In this document: positions 42,801 to 54,830 of the stretch, piece by piece
Layout of the letters: each line of letters starts with the position of its first letter
Position numbering within the stretch: the first letter of the stretch is position 1
Origin: Typha latifolia
Lineage: Eukaryota; Streptophyta; Magnoliopsida; Poales; Typhaceae
Length of the DNA: 64,000 bases
Reading direction: 5' to 3'
NCBI GenBank assembly: GCA_019914945.1
Contig: CM034100.1
Location: forward strand, 8,257,096 to 8,321,095
Notes under the pieces: model-generated
Told to the model about the DNA's origin: nothing
Database searches by the model: none
Seen by the model: only the letters and a program-made list of their open reading frames with translations
Position numbers and translations under genes: made by a program

Positions 42801-45800
42801 TAGGCATTTATTGTGATGCATGGGAATATAAAGAAAAAGTACCCCTGACACAACAGAATTTGCAAGTGTATGTCAATACTTGATGAAGTTTACACGAGCC
42901 TTTCAACAATTAAAATGTTAAATAAACTACTGTGTCCTGGAAAGGAGATAAAATAGCTTTATTCCCCAATGATCTGAGTTGTTCCATACTACGTATCTTT
43001 GAGGAAATAGGATATGGACAAACTTGGTTTTCTAAAAAAGCAAAAAGATACTAATCCAAGGATTGCTATGCATCGAAGTGCGCCACTACTAGCTCAACAT
43101 GGCCTTTCAACAATTAAAATGTTAAATAAACTACTGTGTCCTGGAAAGGAGATAAAGTAGCTTTATTCCCCAATGATCTGAGTTGTTCCATACTATGTAT
43201 CTTTGAGGAAATAGGATATGGACAAACTTGGTTTTCTAAAAAAGCAAAAAGATACTAATCCAAGGATTGCTATGCATCGAAGTGCGCCACTACTAGCTCA
43301 ACATGGTGTGTGCTGAGTAGAATGCTGGTGGCACATTACCAAGGCCTTGGCATGCCCTTAATTAGACAGTTACAGCTTTTTATAGCTTAAACTAGGTCTT
43401 AATGGCTAAATGTCTTTTGGCCTTAGATATAGGTATAACATATCCATATTGTGTAGAAACAGCAAAATAAGTCATCGTCAAGTCATAAAAGTGTTGTAAA
43501 ATTAAAAGTTGCATACATGTTCAAATCAAGTAGAAATTGAATTTCAAAGTAGATCAATACCTAGAAGGCAGATCTATTTTTAAGTCATATAACAATTAGA
43601 CGATTCGATGATTTTCTCCAAATCTTTTTCAAATTTGCTTTTTAATTGGAGTGTGCTGCTTTTATCCAGATCTATTTTAAGGTAGATTTGCTTTTATCCA
43701 TGGATTTCGTTGCAACGGAGTGTGCCGCTACTAGCTCGGCATGTCCTGCTGCCACATTAGCAAGGCCTTAGCATGCCTTTAATTTGACATTTACACAGCT
43801 TTTTATAGCTTATAGTAGGTTTTGATGACTAAATGTATTTTGGTCTTAGATATTAGTGTAACATATTCACATTGTGCAGAAATAGGAAAATAAGTCATCA
43901 TCGACAATGTTCCGAAACTCGGGATCTGCCACTCGAAAAACTGATACATATTGGAGAAGTTAGTTTTCTATCATTATAATATGAGATTGAATGAAAATAA
44001 ATTTAAGGAGGGCAGAAAATGATCAACTAATTATTTTAAATCATATTTTTTTATGAAGAAGATCATTCGACTTCGCAAAGTAGAGAAGTAGAGGACAAAT
44101 TATTAAATGATAGAGATAACTCATGGTTAGATGAGGTATTGAGACGAGGCTACAACAAAAGCAGAAGCTAATACGAGTCGTTCAAAAGCAAGAGATAGTC
44201 AACCAACTAGTACTAATGATGATCTTGATATACATGTTGGTGAGATCCATGGTTTGTCGGATCAACCGATCCTGATACGGATCGGCCGATCCATGACCGA
44301 TCCCACCGCTCTCTCTCTCTCTTTCACTCTTTCTTCTCACTCTCTCTTACTTTTTTTCTTTCACTCTTTTTATCTTTTTTTCTCTCCTTACTATATAATT
44401 GTTGTTGCTCTCATGAAGAGATCTAGCTCCGGTGAACTCCGACGAACTCCGGTATATAATTTTTTTTTTTTTTTTTTATTTCTCTCTCAGTTTTTTTTTG
44501 TTTCTTTGACTCTCCCTTTTTCTTCTCTTCTTCTTCTTCTTTTTCTTCTTCTTCTTCTCCTTCTTTACTGCACCATGGTTTCTTCTTCTTCTCCTTTACT
44601 GCATCATGGTTTTTCTTTCTTTTGTTTTGATTTTTTTCCACTCGCTCTCTTTCTAAACTCTTCTTTTCAATTGTTATTGCACTATAGTTTTTCCTTCTTT
44701 ATTTTTTTATTTTTAGTAAACTTTTTTCTAAATTTTTAGAAGTTTTTCTATATTTTTAAATAATATTTAGAATTTTATGTAATTAATCGATCTAGACGAC
44801 CAATATAGCCAATACAACCGATACGATCGATCTGGCCAATATGTATCATTTTTTCGAAAGGCCAGTCCTAATTTTTCGAACCTTGGTGAAATCATCCCTT
44901 CTACGTTTGTTGAGAAAAGTTAAAAATGTATAAAAATTGAAAATAAAGAAACTGAGAATAAATATACATACATATCAATGACATCATCATGAGAATATTA
45001 TTATTCATGATTATGGTACATCAAGTATTTATTGTTTGAAGCCATCACAATATCCATATATTGGTTATTATCCTTAGTACCTTGAGAGACAAGATCCATA
45101 TGGTGATTATTATTTTTTCTTGAAACAATAAGATCCATATGATATAACTAGTATGATGCAATCACTTTTTTTAGCACTAAAACCTAGACATCATTAGTTA
45201 TAAATTTCTAATAATTATGATGATAAAGACTGAGAATTTACGAGAGCCAACTTAGTATTTATCAAAGTTTCGACTTTTGCGTAATTTAATATATCCTTAA
45301 GTTTTTAGGCTTCATATGCAAGTAATTTTTATTTTTTTATTATTTTCTTATTTTTTTTCTAAATTTTTAGAAATTTTTCTATATTTCTAAATAATATTTA
45401 GAATTTTATGCAATTAAAAAATAGTATAATTCTATACAATACAACCGATATATATTGTTTTTCCGAACAGCCTATCCCGATCATGATACCAAGTTTCCAA
45501 ACCTTAACTGGCACAACAATCTTTTCTTTTATCTCTTTATCCTAGGATAAATAGTTCTAATAAAAAGGTGGAACTGGATTGCTTTATCTCACTTTATCTT
45601 TTAATACTTGACCTGTAAAAGGGCTAGACCGGAGATAGATTATCCCCAGTTATTCCACTTGCAAACAAAGAATAGTAGTCCTAGATGAATCAAGGAGACA
45701 GTTAAACAGGTTGCATTTAAAGGTCACGTCAAATGCAAGTGTGCTCATACATATAGTTACATGAATAGACATCCCCTACACATACAAGTTTTGCTAGCAC

Positions 45801-48328
45801 AAAGACAAAAATTAGTAACAAAAGAGTAGATTTTGAACAACTTCCTAGCAGAGGACTTCTAAGTCTAATGGTTTATAAAAATATCAATATTTTCCCAATC
45901 TATAATTTATGTACTATGCCACCGGGAAAACATAGAAAGTGCAAATTTAACAGTAACATGTTACCTAGGAGAAAATTTCAGCAAGAATAAATTACAAGTT
46001 TGGAAGAATGAGAATTATTAACAGAACAACCTAAACCAACCAATGATTCTTTCCACTTTCCAGACAAATTATGGGATAGTAACTTACTAATCTTATCAAC
46101 AGCAAGAGCCATTTTTTGAAGTTCATCTGGACAAATATCTGGGCAGTGTGTAAAGCCAAAATAAAGCAGTGTCCACTTTCCAAAGAAGTCCTTGTCAGTA
46201 ACAGTTTTGCCCACATGGTTCAGAAGCTTGAAAGGGCCACCTATAGCAGCAGCGCCAACAGATGGCCCTTGCTTTACTGTACTTGATCTAGTCTTCAATT
46301 CTGGTAAAAGAAAGAGGACAATTTGGAAGATAGTAGTAATGCCTAATGCAGCGAATAGTAAATACAAGATATTTCATAACAGTCGCATTTGGAATTTGAC
46401 CTTATTATGTTTACTAGATGAGTTAGGTTCTTATAGTAGAATATAAGCCTTCCGATATGCATAAGTCAATTTATTGAAGGAAAATAATAATAATAAATGA
46501 GTTCTCAATTCATATTGATAGAGTTGTCAAAACTATGAATCAAGAAGGAAGAGTAAAGTAAGTACCAGAAAACAATTTACTTTCTAAAGTGAAAGATCTC
46601 CATGACAACTGTCACAGTACCAGTACAATTCTCTACTTCAAAGCAACATGAAATGTAAAAGGTATGAAGGATAACACTGGTCCTTCACCAAGCACCATTG
46701 TTAATTTATCAACTATTCTAAAAGTTTACGTTGTTAGAAAATGATAACTTTTATCTCAAGATTCTGAAAGATCTCCAGGCACGTGCAGCACTGTTCTTTT
46801 TCCCTCTCAGAGATGGAATGAGCGATATTTTTTAACGATTTCGTTAGGGAAAGATCCCGTAAGACTGAGTCTTGTCCAACGAGCCCATCATCTCCTACTC
46901 CCTCTTCTTAATCTTTTTATTTTTAGAAACTTACCTCGTCAGAGCCATCACGGCCGGAGTCAATCAAGAGTAAATGGAGTGAGAGACTAACACCAAAAGC
47001 ATCACATGTGAGTCCTCTTCCACCTTCTTCAATTAATTTTAGCCTTTGGTGTCCGTGGGTGGCTATACTATGAGATCTTGCTTCACCGCCTTCGTCCGAT
47101 CATCACCTTCGGCACCGGTCCCATACAACTCTTTGGACGAGTTTCCTACCTTGTGGAGAATCTCTTGCCATCATTTATTGGAGCATTGAGGCTTAAGGAT
47201 TGATTTCACCCACCACCATGGTCAACGGCCATGGATGGTGTGCCTCTCATCGTCAGCCGCTTCGGTCAACTCCTCTCCACTTCATGTGGCTTGCCGGAGT
47301 CGCATCAACATTTTGGTGTCGACGATTTGGATTGCTGACGGTGGAATAACCAGCAGTCATCTCCCTTGCATCCCTGTCTTCGTCCTCCTAAGGAGGAAGA
47401 AGAACTTTGGGTTAGGATATCCTAACCCATAAACCCAAACCGTGTGTGTGTATTTTTGGGTTAGTGGGTTACGGTGGATGACTTGGTTGGAGTCTTTAGA
47501 TCCCAACACATGTGTAGTCTAACCCAAACCCAATTTAGGGTTTGGATGAACTAGGCTTGGGCTAGGGTAGACCCAACCCTTAGTTTTGGTTAGGTTGGGG
47601 CCTTGGCCCAACCCAAATTTTGTATTTAGGTGGGCTGCAGTTCAATAGCCCGCATCCAAGCTTTGGGTTCAATTTGGCCCATTTATAATTAAATTAGATT
47701 TTTCTTTCAGAAATTAGATATTAGTTAAATTAATTATTATATGCAAATTAATTATTATATACTATCGGCAAAATATACGATTTAGTGAATTACTATATTC
47801 CATGTAAATAGAAGTTGAAATGATCGTGAATATTAATGAAAAAACATAGTTGATACGTGGAAAAACTTTGAGAACAGACATAGGCTAGATATTCTTCGTG
47901 TATCTCCCTATGGTGATTCAAATTTACTTTGAAGTCTAGGAAACAGACCTAATTAACACATGATTCGTTTAGGTGACTCTGGCATGATTAAATAACAGTC
48001 CAGGGGACAAACCTATTCCTAATGATTATATAATCCATTTAGGTGACTCTAACGTGGTTAGAAAATAGTCTTAAGCTAAACCAAAAATCTCCATAGGGTG
48101 ACTCTAATCTCTCTATATGATTAGTAGAAAAGACCAATGGATGGCCTTGCCGATTGGCACTAGGCGTGCTGGTCGACACTTGCTGTGCCGACAGCATACT
48201 AGCAAGTGGCACGAGGGGTGCTACATGGCACCCCTCCTAATAGCTTCGCCGCTCGCCATCGACCTCGTCGTCAAGCTACGCATCGCCCAAGCTCACGTCA
48301 GGTAACCTAGCCCAACGAAGGAAGAAAG

Positions 48329-48379
<51 letters not shown>

Positions 48380-51300
48380 ATGGGGGGGGGGCACCCAACG
48401 AGAGCTCGAGCGACGATGAAGGTGAGTGGCAACGGCGAAGGCAAATGTGAGTATCCCTTACTTTTTGAGTTTTTCTCTCCTCTTATGGCACGGTCCGTGC
48501 CTGTGGCACGACTATCGTTGGAAAAGACAGATTGAGTTTACACGTAGTGATACCTTTTAGTAACCCTAGCCTATTCATTTATAAGAAAAAGACTCAAACG
48601 CATCTCAAAAAGAATTCTAATTAATGTGGATCCATAGGACCAGTCCTAAACTGTGATGGGTTTGACATTATTAAGATTGAGAAGGTTTGCATAATGAAAC
48701 AAAGTATGATATTAGCTTGTTAATTACATCTATGGCTTATCCTTATTATTCATATCATGAGTTTGCTGGCTATTATTTTTAATTATTGAGCTTCAGTTAC
48801 TATCTCATATTAGATAAATATTCATTTTCTAGCTCGTGAGTGGATTCACTCAGTGAGCTAAAATTGATAGCTCATTAAACACTTTTTATATTTCAGATGC
48901 TAATTAGCATGGCATGGCGAATGAACAGGGGCACTAGTGCTCTACCTCTAGTTAGGATTTTGGGTCTTTGCACCTTCAATTATAGTAGTGGTTTTTAATT
49001 TCGAACTAGAAAGTTAAATGTTAATTAAGTGATATTTGGAAGACATGATTGTGTAATTTGGGTATGTTATGAAGGTTTTTGAGTTTGAGTTATTAAATAA
49101 ATTGAGTTTTATTATACTATGGATAATTAGTTAAAGCTTCATGTATCTCAAGCCTATTGGGATACATGACCGGTTATGATTGTTATATTGTGTCGTGACA
49201 GTAAGTACTAAGGCGATCTAGCATTTTTAACATATAAAAAATAATTAATAATTAATAATTATAGACTAATATAGCATATATAAAGATTTTAATAATAATT
49301 TATGTATGTGTATATATGTATGTATATGTATATGTATACAAAGAGAGAGCATGATAGTTAAGTGCAAGGTGACATGCACCCACTCACTAGTACATTAGTA
49401 AATTAGGCTCCCAAAGCAAATAGAGAAAAAAACAAACAAACAAAAGTAGAAGCAAAAGAAAAGAAGAGAAAAATGAGGAGATGGAGGAGCACATCCTCTC
49501 TGCTTTAGTGAGTCTCTCTCTCTCTCATTAATTTAAGACAGGTATATGACTACTCCAGCCTTGTGTCAGCCGCATTGCGGGTTTGCGGGGCGACGATGCA
49601 CGTGCTACCAAGGTGGCTGACAAAAAGCATTTTAAAATTATAACTCCAAGTATTCTTTTTATGCTAGCATGGCTAGATAGATAGGAAAGTTAGAAGATAA
49701 CCCACCAAGCTCAAGGGAAAATAAGATAAAACCCACTTAAATTGTGAGAGAAAGAAAGTGCGATATCCACCACAAAAAAGAGGAGGAAGAAGGACAAAAG
49801 GATAAATTCAAGATCCTCAACAAAAATATTATTTCTCAAAATGTTCAAATGTTTTTTCTTCTTTTTTGGAATTCTTATCACCTCTACATATAGAGATAAT
49901 GAGATTAAATCAAATCACAAATTGATCTCATTCAGATTTTTCCCATTCTGATATATAACCAAACTGGAACCCTTTTGACTTAAAAATCAATCAAATTCTA
50001 ACAATACTTACCTCAAAGCAAACTAATAATCAAATCTCCTAAATTTTTAGGAGTTTTAATTAAATTGGTTACGCTAAAATCAAATCAGATAATAATACAT
50101 CCAAAAAATTTTAAATATAATTCCCATCACAGTACCACAAAAAAAATATGAAGTTTAAAATTTAATAATTAACATAGTTTTTTCTTTTAACCTCAGAAAA
50201 TTGGTAGCATGCTTCTGAATTTTAAAAGCTGAAACATCTAGTGCATATGCATCCCTGCTAATATCCTATAATGATACAATTACCTATACACAGTTATCCT
50301 ATGCATCAAACGAAATGTTTACAATTACACTAACGAAAACTGACTTGTTCAGTAGTTTTTTGCAAATGTATATGATGTAGTAGACTCCCATTTTAGCAGA
50401 AAAATTTGCTCAGGATGCAACTGTTCTAGGGGACTTCAACAATGTATTTGCTCTCTTCGAAAGCACTTCACAAAGAGCCCAAACAGATGATAAACCTAGA
50501 ATCATTCCAGTGTGGTTTCTAGTTGACTTTAAGCTCACTAGTAAATGCTTGTTCTCTTGAGCCTTTTATAGAATTAATAAGAATAAGGGTGTTTTGTCAA
50601 GTACTAGCCTACTAGGGATAGAAATGACAGCCCCTTTGTGCCATATTATGATTAGCAGTTGACATTTCCCAAAAAGAAATACATGCAAGTTACAATTTGT
50701 TAGCTTAAGATGTAAATGGGTATCTTAGGTAGATAGTCCATGAAAATTCGTAACTAGCATCTAAGCAAGGTTGCTCAAATGCCACTTCTATTTTCTCTGA
50801 AGTGCGGAGCCTATTGGGAATGTACCAAGCAGAAAGCAACCTTAATTGGCGATATAAGTTACATTTTTTTGCACCCCAAGAAGAAAAATTACACCACCCC
50901 ATATACTATTAAATTCTGAATTTTGTAAATCCACCATTTCCATTTCATCTAGAGCAAGTGATGGTCAAATAAGCACCTAAATCTAAAGACCATTAACATG
51001 CCCACTTACGGAAAGGCACCCACCTAGAATTTTGACTATGTTCCATGAAAAGTTGTTGATCTTGCTTCAACTTACATAAGTTTCGCATCAAATATTGTAA
51101 TATAATATAGCAATCATTCTATGAAATGTAATGGAGATACATCTTCATATCTCAAGACACAACATATAAGGCAGATGGACATCAAGGAGGCAGCAGGGCT
51201 CTGTCAGAATGTGACAAGAGATTCATCCTAACACACCATAAGGTCTATATATCACTATCACAGAAAGCACCTTGGGAAAACTGCCTAGGACTTATAACTG

Positions 51301-53864
51301 GCTATCAAGTGAAGTACTACATGCTCTAATTGAAGTATAATGAAAAACTCAACAGAATTAATTCATTATCTTTCATAAATCACTTGATATGAAGTAAAAA
51401 CTCAAAAGTATCACAAAGGTTCTAATTAAAAAAACTATTTACTCACCACAGTAATCTACCTTCAATATGTTTTTTCTTTTCTCTGTCATAGTAAACTATA
51501 AGTCCTCCTCCAGTCATGACAAGCAAAAGAAGACTCAACCACGAGACAGGCTGCAAAATATCAACTAAATGAGTTAGTTACTATCAAACAACTTGAAACG
51601 GTCGATAGCATAAGCAGCATGAACTAAAGCAAACAAAGATGAATAGTGAGAATAAAATTTCATCTTTACAAAGAACCACTTAAATACACAAGGTATTAAT
51701 TACCGCTCCACGGATAGGCTTTTTAGAATCCTGTTTTTGATCTGATTCATCAGTCCTTTTCCCCTCATTAGAATCAATTGGTGGTGATATTTTTGCGTTG
51801 CTTTGTTCTGAAGTTGTAGAAGCACTGGCTAAATATCGAAATGAGATAGAATATTCCCCAACTCTTGATGAAGAAGTAACCTGTGTAAGACATTGAAACT
51901 GAATTAAGTCTTATTTTCATAATATTTAAAACGGGGAAAGTTTCAAAAAAAAACCCCACTACATTGTGGGCTTTTTATGGTGAGAACCCTACCTTATCTC
52001 CTTTTCTTAAAAAACCTGTGTTTTGCAAAATATCCAAATAACACCCTATTATTACCATCTCAATGTGACATGAGAACGAAAGAGGTTCAAGAATCAATTT
52101 TCTTTGTACAAGGGCTAAAACTGAATCACTTATTTTTTCTAATGTTACTATATCTAAATTTCAGCAACATGAGCAAACAGTTTGAATACAACTGGCATAT
52201 GAACAATTTGGAACTAAAAACACAAAAGTTAGAAAGGAAGAATTGAAACAAAATGGGATTTTGCATACAAACCTTTCGAAAATCCAATATATACTTGTGT
52301 CCCTTTAAATTTGATATTTACATGTATACCCTTCAAAATACACCAGTTTTGCATGTATACATGTTAAAACCCTTATTGTTTGCATGGGGATTTTGAAGTT
52401 AACTAATTGTTAAATTTTGAATAATTTAGATATAAAAAGATGAAATTATCCTTATTCTAGTTTTCATAAATTTTTCTTAGTTAAAGGTATATTTTTCTTT
52501 TTTATATTAAATTATTGAGATTTACCTTGAAAAGTAACTAGATACGCATTTATGCAAATAGGATATATTTTGATTTTTGAGGGCTATACACGTAAATATC
52601 AACTTTAGAAGGGCATACGAGCAAATAAGGGATTTTTAAATATATACACGAAAAAGACCCAAGCAAATATTATATGATTGTTAGTGTAAAACGATTACAT
52701 ATGAGTTCAATATAGGTGTTGATGAAGGTAACCTAGAAATTTTAAAAGTATCACCAAGAATAAGATCTAATGTAAATTTCTAGAATTTTCTAGATTCTTA
52801 TATGTTAAGGTGAGATAAGTTAAAATTAACCCAAGATGTTAAATAGATATTTTTATAAAAGGCAGGGTTTTTTAGAAAAAAGTGATACAATAGGTTTGAA
52901 TCAAAATAACTCATAAGGTTTTTCTACATAAAATCAAAGAAATTAATCCTATCAGTTAAAAGATATATTCTATCTAACTTATATATGGCTTGAAATCCAT
53001 TAAAATATATCAAATTTAATCTTAAGCTTGAGTTTCTTTCTAAAAGTTATGATTTATTACTCCTGATCAATAATATCCGGTAAGGTAGTTTGGCAAGATA
53101 TTTGAGTATGCAAATACATTTCCAATAATCATAATGAAATCAAAACTTCAAAAGCACATAAACTAGTAATTTAAGGAGAAAAAGGCCAATTAAAACATGT
53201 TTCCTGTCATTTATATGTTTGTTAGGATCATTACATGCTAACATGCACTGCAAAGTAGCAACACTGGTCACTATCGAACTATAAATGAAGAATAATAAGC
53301 TCTTGTGAGTTGCAATTACCTAGTCTACTAATGTCTATATGAAAGTTTCCTGTCCAAACCGAAGGATATATTAATTTAAAGGGGCTAAAAACACAACCTT
53401 TAGGATCAACTGCACTCTCAGTTGAATCTTTTCTTTTTTCTATAGTATCTATCTTCCAAACTGAAGAACCGATTCCCGATGGTACCAGACTCAAATCAGA
53501 ACCCAGAAAAAAAAATAGTAGAGGCAACCTTTAGGATCCCTCCAAAGTTAGGAATAAGAGGAGATGAATTTCTCGCCCATTAAGAGTAATAGTAGTCATG
53601 TAAATTTAAACGTTTAACAGTAATACTCCACTTGGTAGAACTTTGATGACACTCCCAGCTGATAATGATCAAAAAAAGTTTCAAATGATATTTAATATAA
53701 GATATATCAAAACAAGGATGGAGAGAAATCGCATGTATTAAAAGATAAACTAGTAAAAACAAGCTAATTGAATGAATATTAGAAGAAGAATATCGTGTAA
53801 CCTGAGGAAAGCTTCTTCGAGGTGGCGGTCCCAATAATCTTTGAAATCCTTTCAACCTGATCAT
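39900..53864 (-). CDS. HCC1: SCO1 homolog, mitochondrial copper chaperone for cytochrome c oxidase (7 exons)
   Basis: Exons in transcript order: 53802-53864, 51704-51880, 51460-51550, 46088-46300, 42339-42428, 42024-42156, 39900-40005. All have GT/AG borders and their phases agree, giving 873 nt and 290 residues. Exon 1 is short and basic, suiting a mitochondrial targeting peptide. Residues about 84-101 ([18 protein letters not shown]) form the membrane anchor. The thioredoxin-like SCO domain has the CPDIC copper motif (Cys163, Cys167) in [13 protein letters not shown] and the third ligand His252 in [11 protein letters not shown] proteins deliver copper to the CuA site of COX2 in the inner membrane. 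With both cysteines and the histidine present it is HCC1-like rather than HCC2-like. Start: first ATG of exon 1; an upstream GTG codon is ignored. Introns of up to 5.2 kb are packed with repeats. Confidence 0.92.
40006..42023 (-). other. SCO1 intron 6
   Basis: The donor GTATGT at 42023 and acceptor CAG at 40006 fit the phase-2 codon split that gives Met256. The intron is AT-rich, without recognised elements. Confidence 0.8.
42463..42800. repeat. Tandem repeat, three units of 111-118 bp
   Basis: CACCAAATAGTAGATAYGAACC-like unit starts lie at 42463, 42581 and 42692. Units share AAGAAGAATT, GTTCTGTTAATGATTCTGAAAG and TAACCAGAAAATTTTGCAAG. The first unit begins within 40 bp of the exon 5 acceptor. 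Confidence 0.85.
42898..43305. repeat. 204-bp direct tandem duplication
   Basis: Copies 42898-43101 and 43102-43305 differ by only two substitutions that I can see (A/G in GATAAARTAGC, C/T in CTAYGTATC), so the duplication is recent. The end of copy 2 runs into a segment (43280-43486) that is itself repeated, with divergence, at 43715-43905. Confidence 0.9.
44254..44880. repeat. Low-complexity T/C-rich block with GATCGGCCGATC-type ends
   Basis: Polypyrimidine runs lie between two stretches rich in CGATC (44262-44306 and 44790-44840), possibly the ends of an old transposable element. No coding motif. The ORF here is Ser/Leu/Phe composition. Confidence 0.45.
46301..51459 (-). other. SCO1 intron 3 (about 5.2 kb)
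   Basis: The largest intron, between exon 3 (51460-51550) and exon 4 (46088-46300). It contains a probable solo LTR at 46864-49200 and AT-rich sequence without recognised genes at 49206-51459. Borders GT (51459) and AG (46301) preserve a phase-1 split codon. Confidence 0.8.
46864..49200 (+). mobile_element. Probable solo LTR in SCO1 intron 3, relative of the 22905-25095 LTR
   Basis: Flanked by GTAAG at 46859-46863 and 49201-49205. Its 3' end (GTATCTCAAGCCTATTGGGATACATGACCGG... then GTGACA) matches the end of the solo LTR at 22905-25095. It also shares the GGTGACTCTAA block, GTGGATCCATAGG, CTCAGTGAGCT and a (GA)n run (48332-48374). The 5' terminus is ACTGAG instead of TG, so the left boundary is tentative. 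Confidence 0.55.
51881..53801 (-). other. SCO1 intron 1 with a MITE-like element
   Basis: Donor CAG|GTTACA at 53801 and acceptor TTACACAG at 51881. Holds a short inverted-repeat element at about 52270-52645; otherwise AT-rich. Confidence 0.75.
52270..52645. mobile_element. MITE-like element with roughly 70-bp terminal inverted repeats
   Basis: The left terminus (52270-52345; GATATTTACATGTATACCC, TTCAAAATA) is the diverged reverse complement of the right terminus (52566-52645; TATTTTGA, GGGCTATACACGTAAATATC). The interior is AT-rich and non-coding. Confidence 0.65.
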
Positions 53865-53865
53865 C

Positions 53866-54830
53866 GCTTTCACTAAGCCTGAGTGAAGAGTAAACCATGT
53901 AAGTCCTCAAATTCACAAGATAGCCTTGCGCAATCCATGGAAATAATGTAGCAGAAGGGGAAAAGATGAAAGAGAAAGATCAAACGAGACATCTGATTCC
54001 CTAGCTACAATCAGATGCCCACAGCAAGCCAGTACCACCATGAAAGAGAAATAATCAAGGTGGAGGTTCTCGCCGCCGCCGAAAGTTAGGGGAAAAGAGA
54101 TCAGTGCTCCTCAGTCGAAGAGAGAGAGACCGACGACACTCGCGTCAGAGCAACTCCGCCGACTCCAAGAGAGAAAGATTCAGCAGGAGAGAAAATGGAC
54201 CGAATATTGCTAAATACTAGGGTAAATTACAAATGGGCACACATGGTTTTACCTAAAATCAAACTATTGTAAACTCATTTTACACCATGGACCACGTTTC
54301 CTCTTGAAATATTTTTTTCTAAGTCAAGAATACCGCTATTTATTTTAAAATAATAGCTAAATATTAAAATTGTCATATTCTAAAATATAAATATTATTTA
54401 TTAAAATAACATCTTATACTACACACTAATCTAATTATTAATTTACTATTGATTTAATTCAAAATTCTCTTAAATATCTTATCATAATTTATTATTCCTC
54501 TTAATACAGCATCATAATTCATCACTCATCTCTTCTCTCTCCTCTTTTCTAAACAACTCTCCTCTCTCTTAAACATCTTATCATAATTCATCATTTCTCT
54601 CTCTCTCAAACACTTATAATACATAATACTAATGATGGTCATGCCATAAGCACAGATCATGCCAATCACTAGCTGGCACGGCACAGTAAGTGCCATAGCA
54701 CTTGTTGGTCATGCTATAAGAGAGGGAGAAAAAAAGGTAAGAGACTACTCACCTCCACTATCATCATCGCTGCTCACTAAGGCGATGGATCCGCAACTTA
54801 AATTTTTAATCTCTCTCTCTCGACCTTTCT
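53866..54830. other. SCO1 5' flank and AT-rich interval
   Basis: 53866-54200 includes the CT-rich (in transcript sense) probable 5' UTR and promoter of SCO1. 54225-54700 is AT-rich with CTCTCT runs. No other gene. Confidence 0.5.

Larger units (their letters stand above)
42429..46087 (-). other. SCO1 intron 4 with several tandem duplications
   Basis: Holds a 111-118-bp repeat in three copies (from 42463), a 204-bp tandem duplication (42898-43305), a third partial relative at 43715-43905, a CT/T-rich block with GATCGGCCGATCC termini (about 44260-44880), and AT-rich sequence. The donor GTAAGT is at 46087 and the acceptor TTGCAG ends at 42429. Confidence 0.75.

Noticed and set aside
44254..44739. 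161-codon Ser/Leu/Phe-rich ORF resembling a membrane protein
   Set aside because: Polypyrimidine composition in an intron on the strand opposite to SCO1; no conserved motif.
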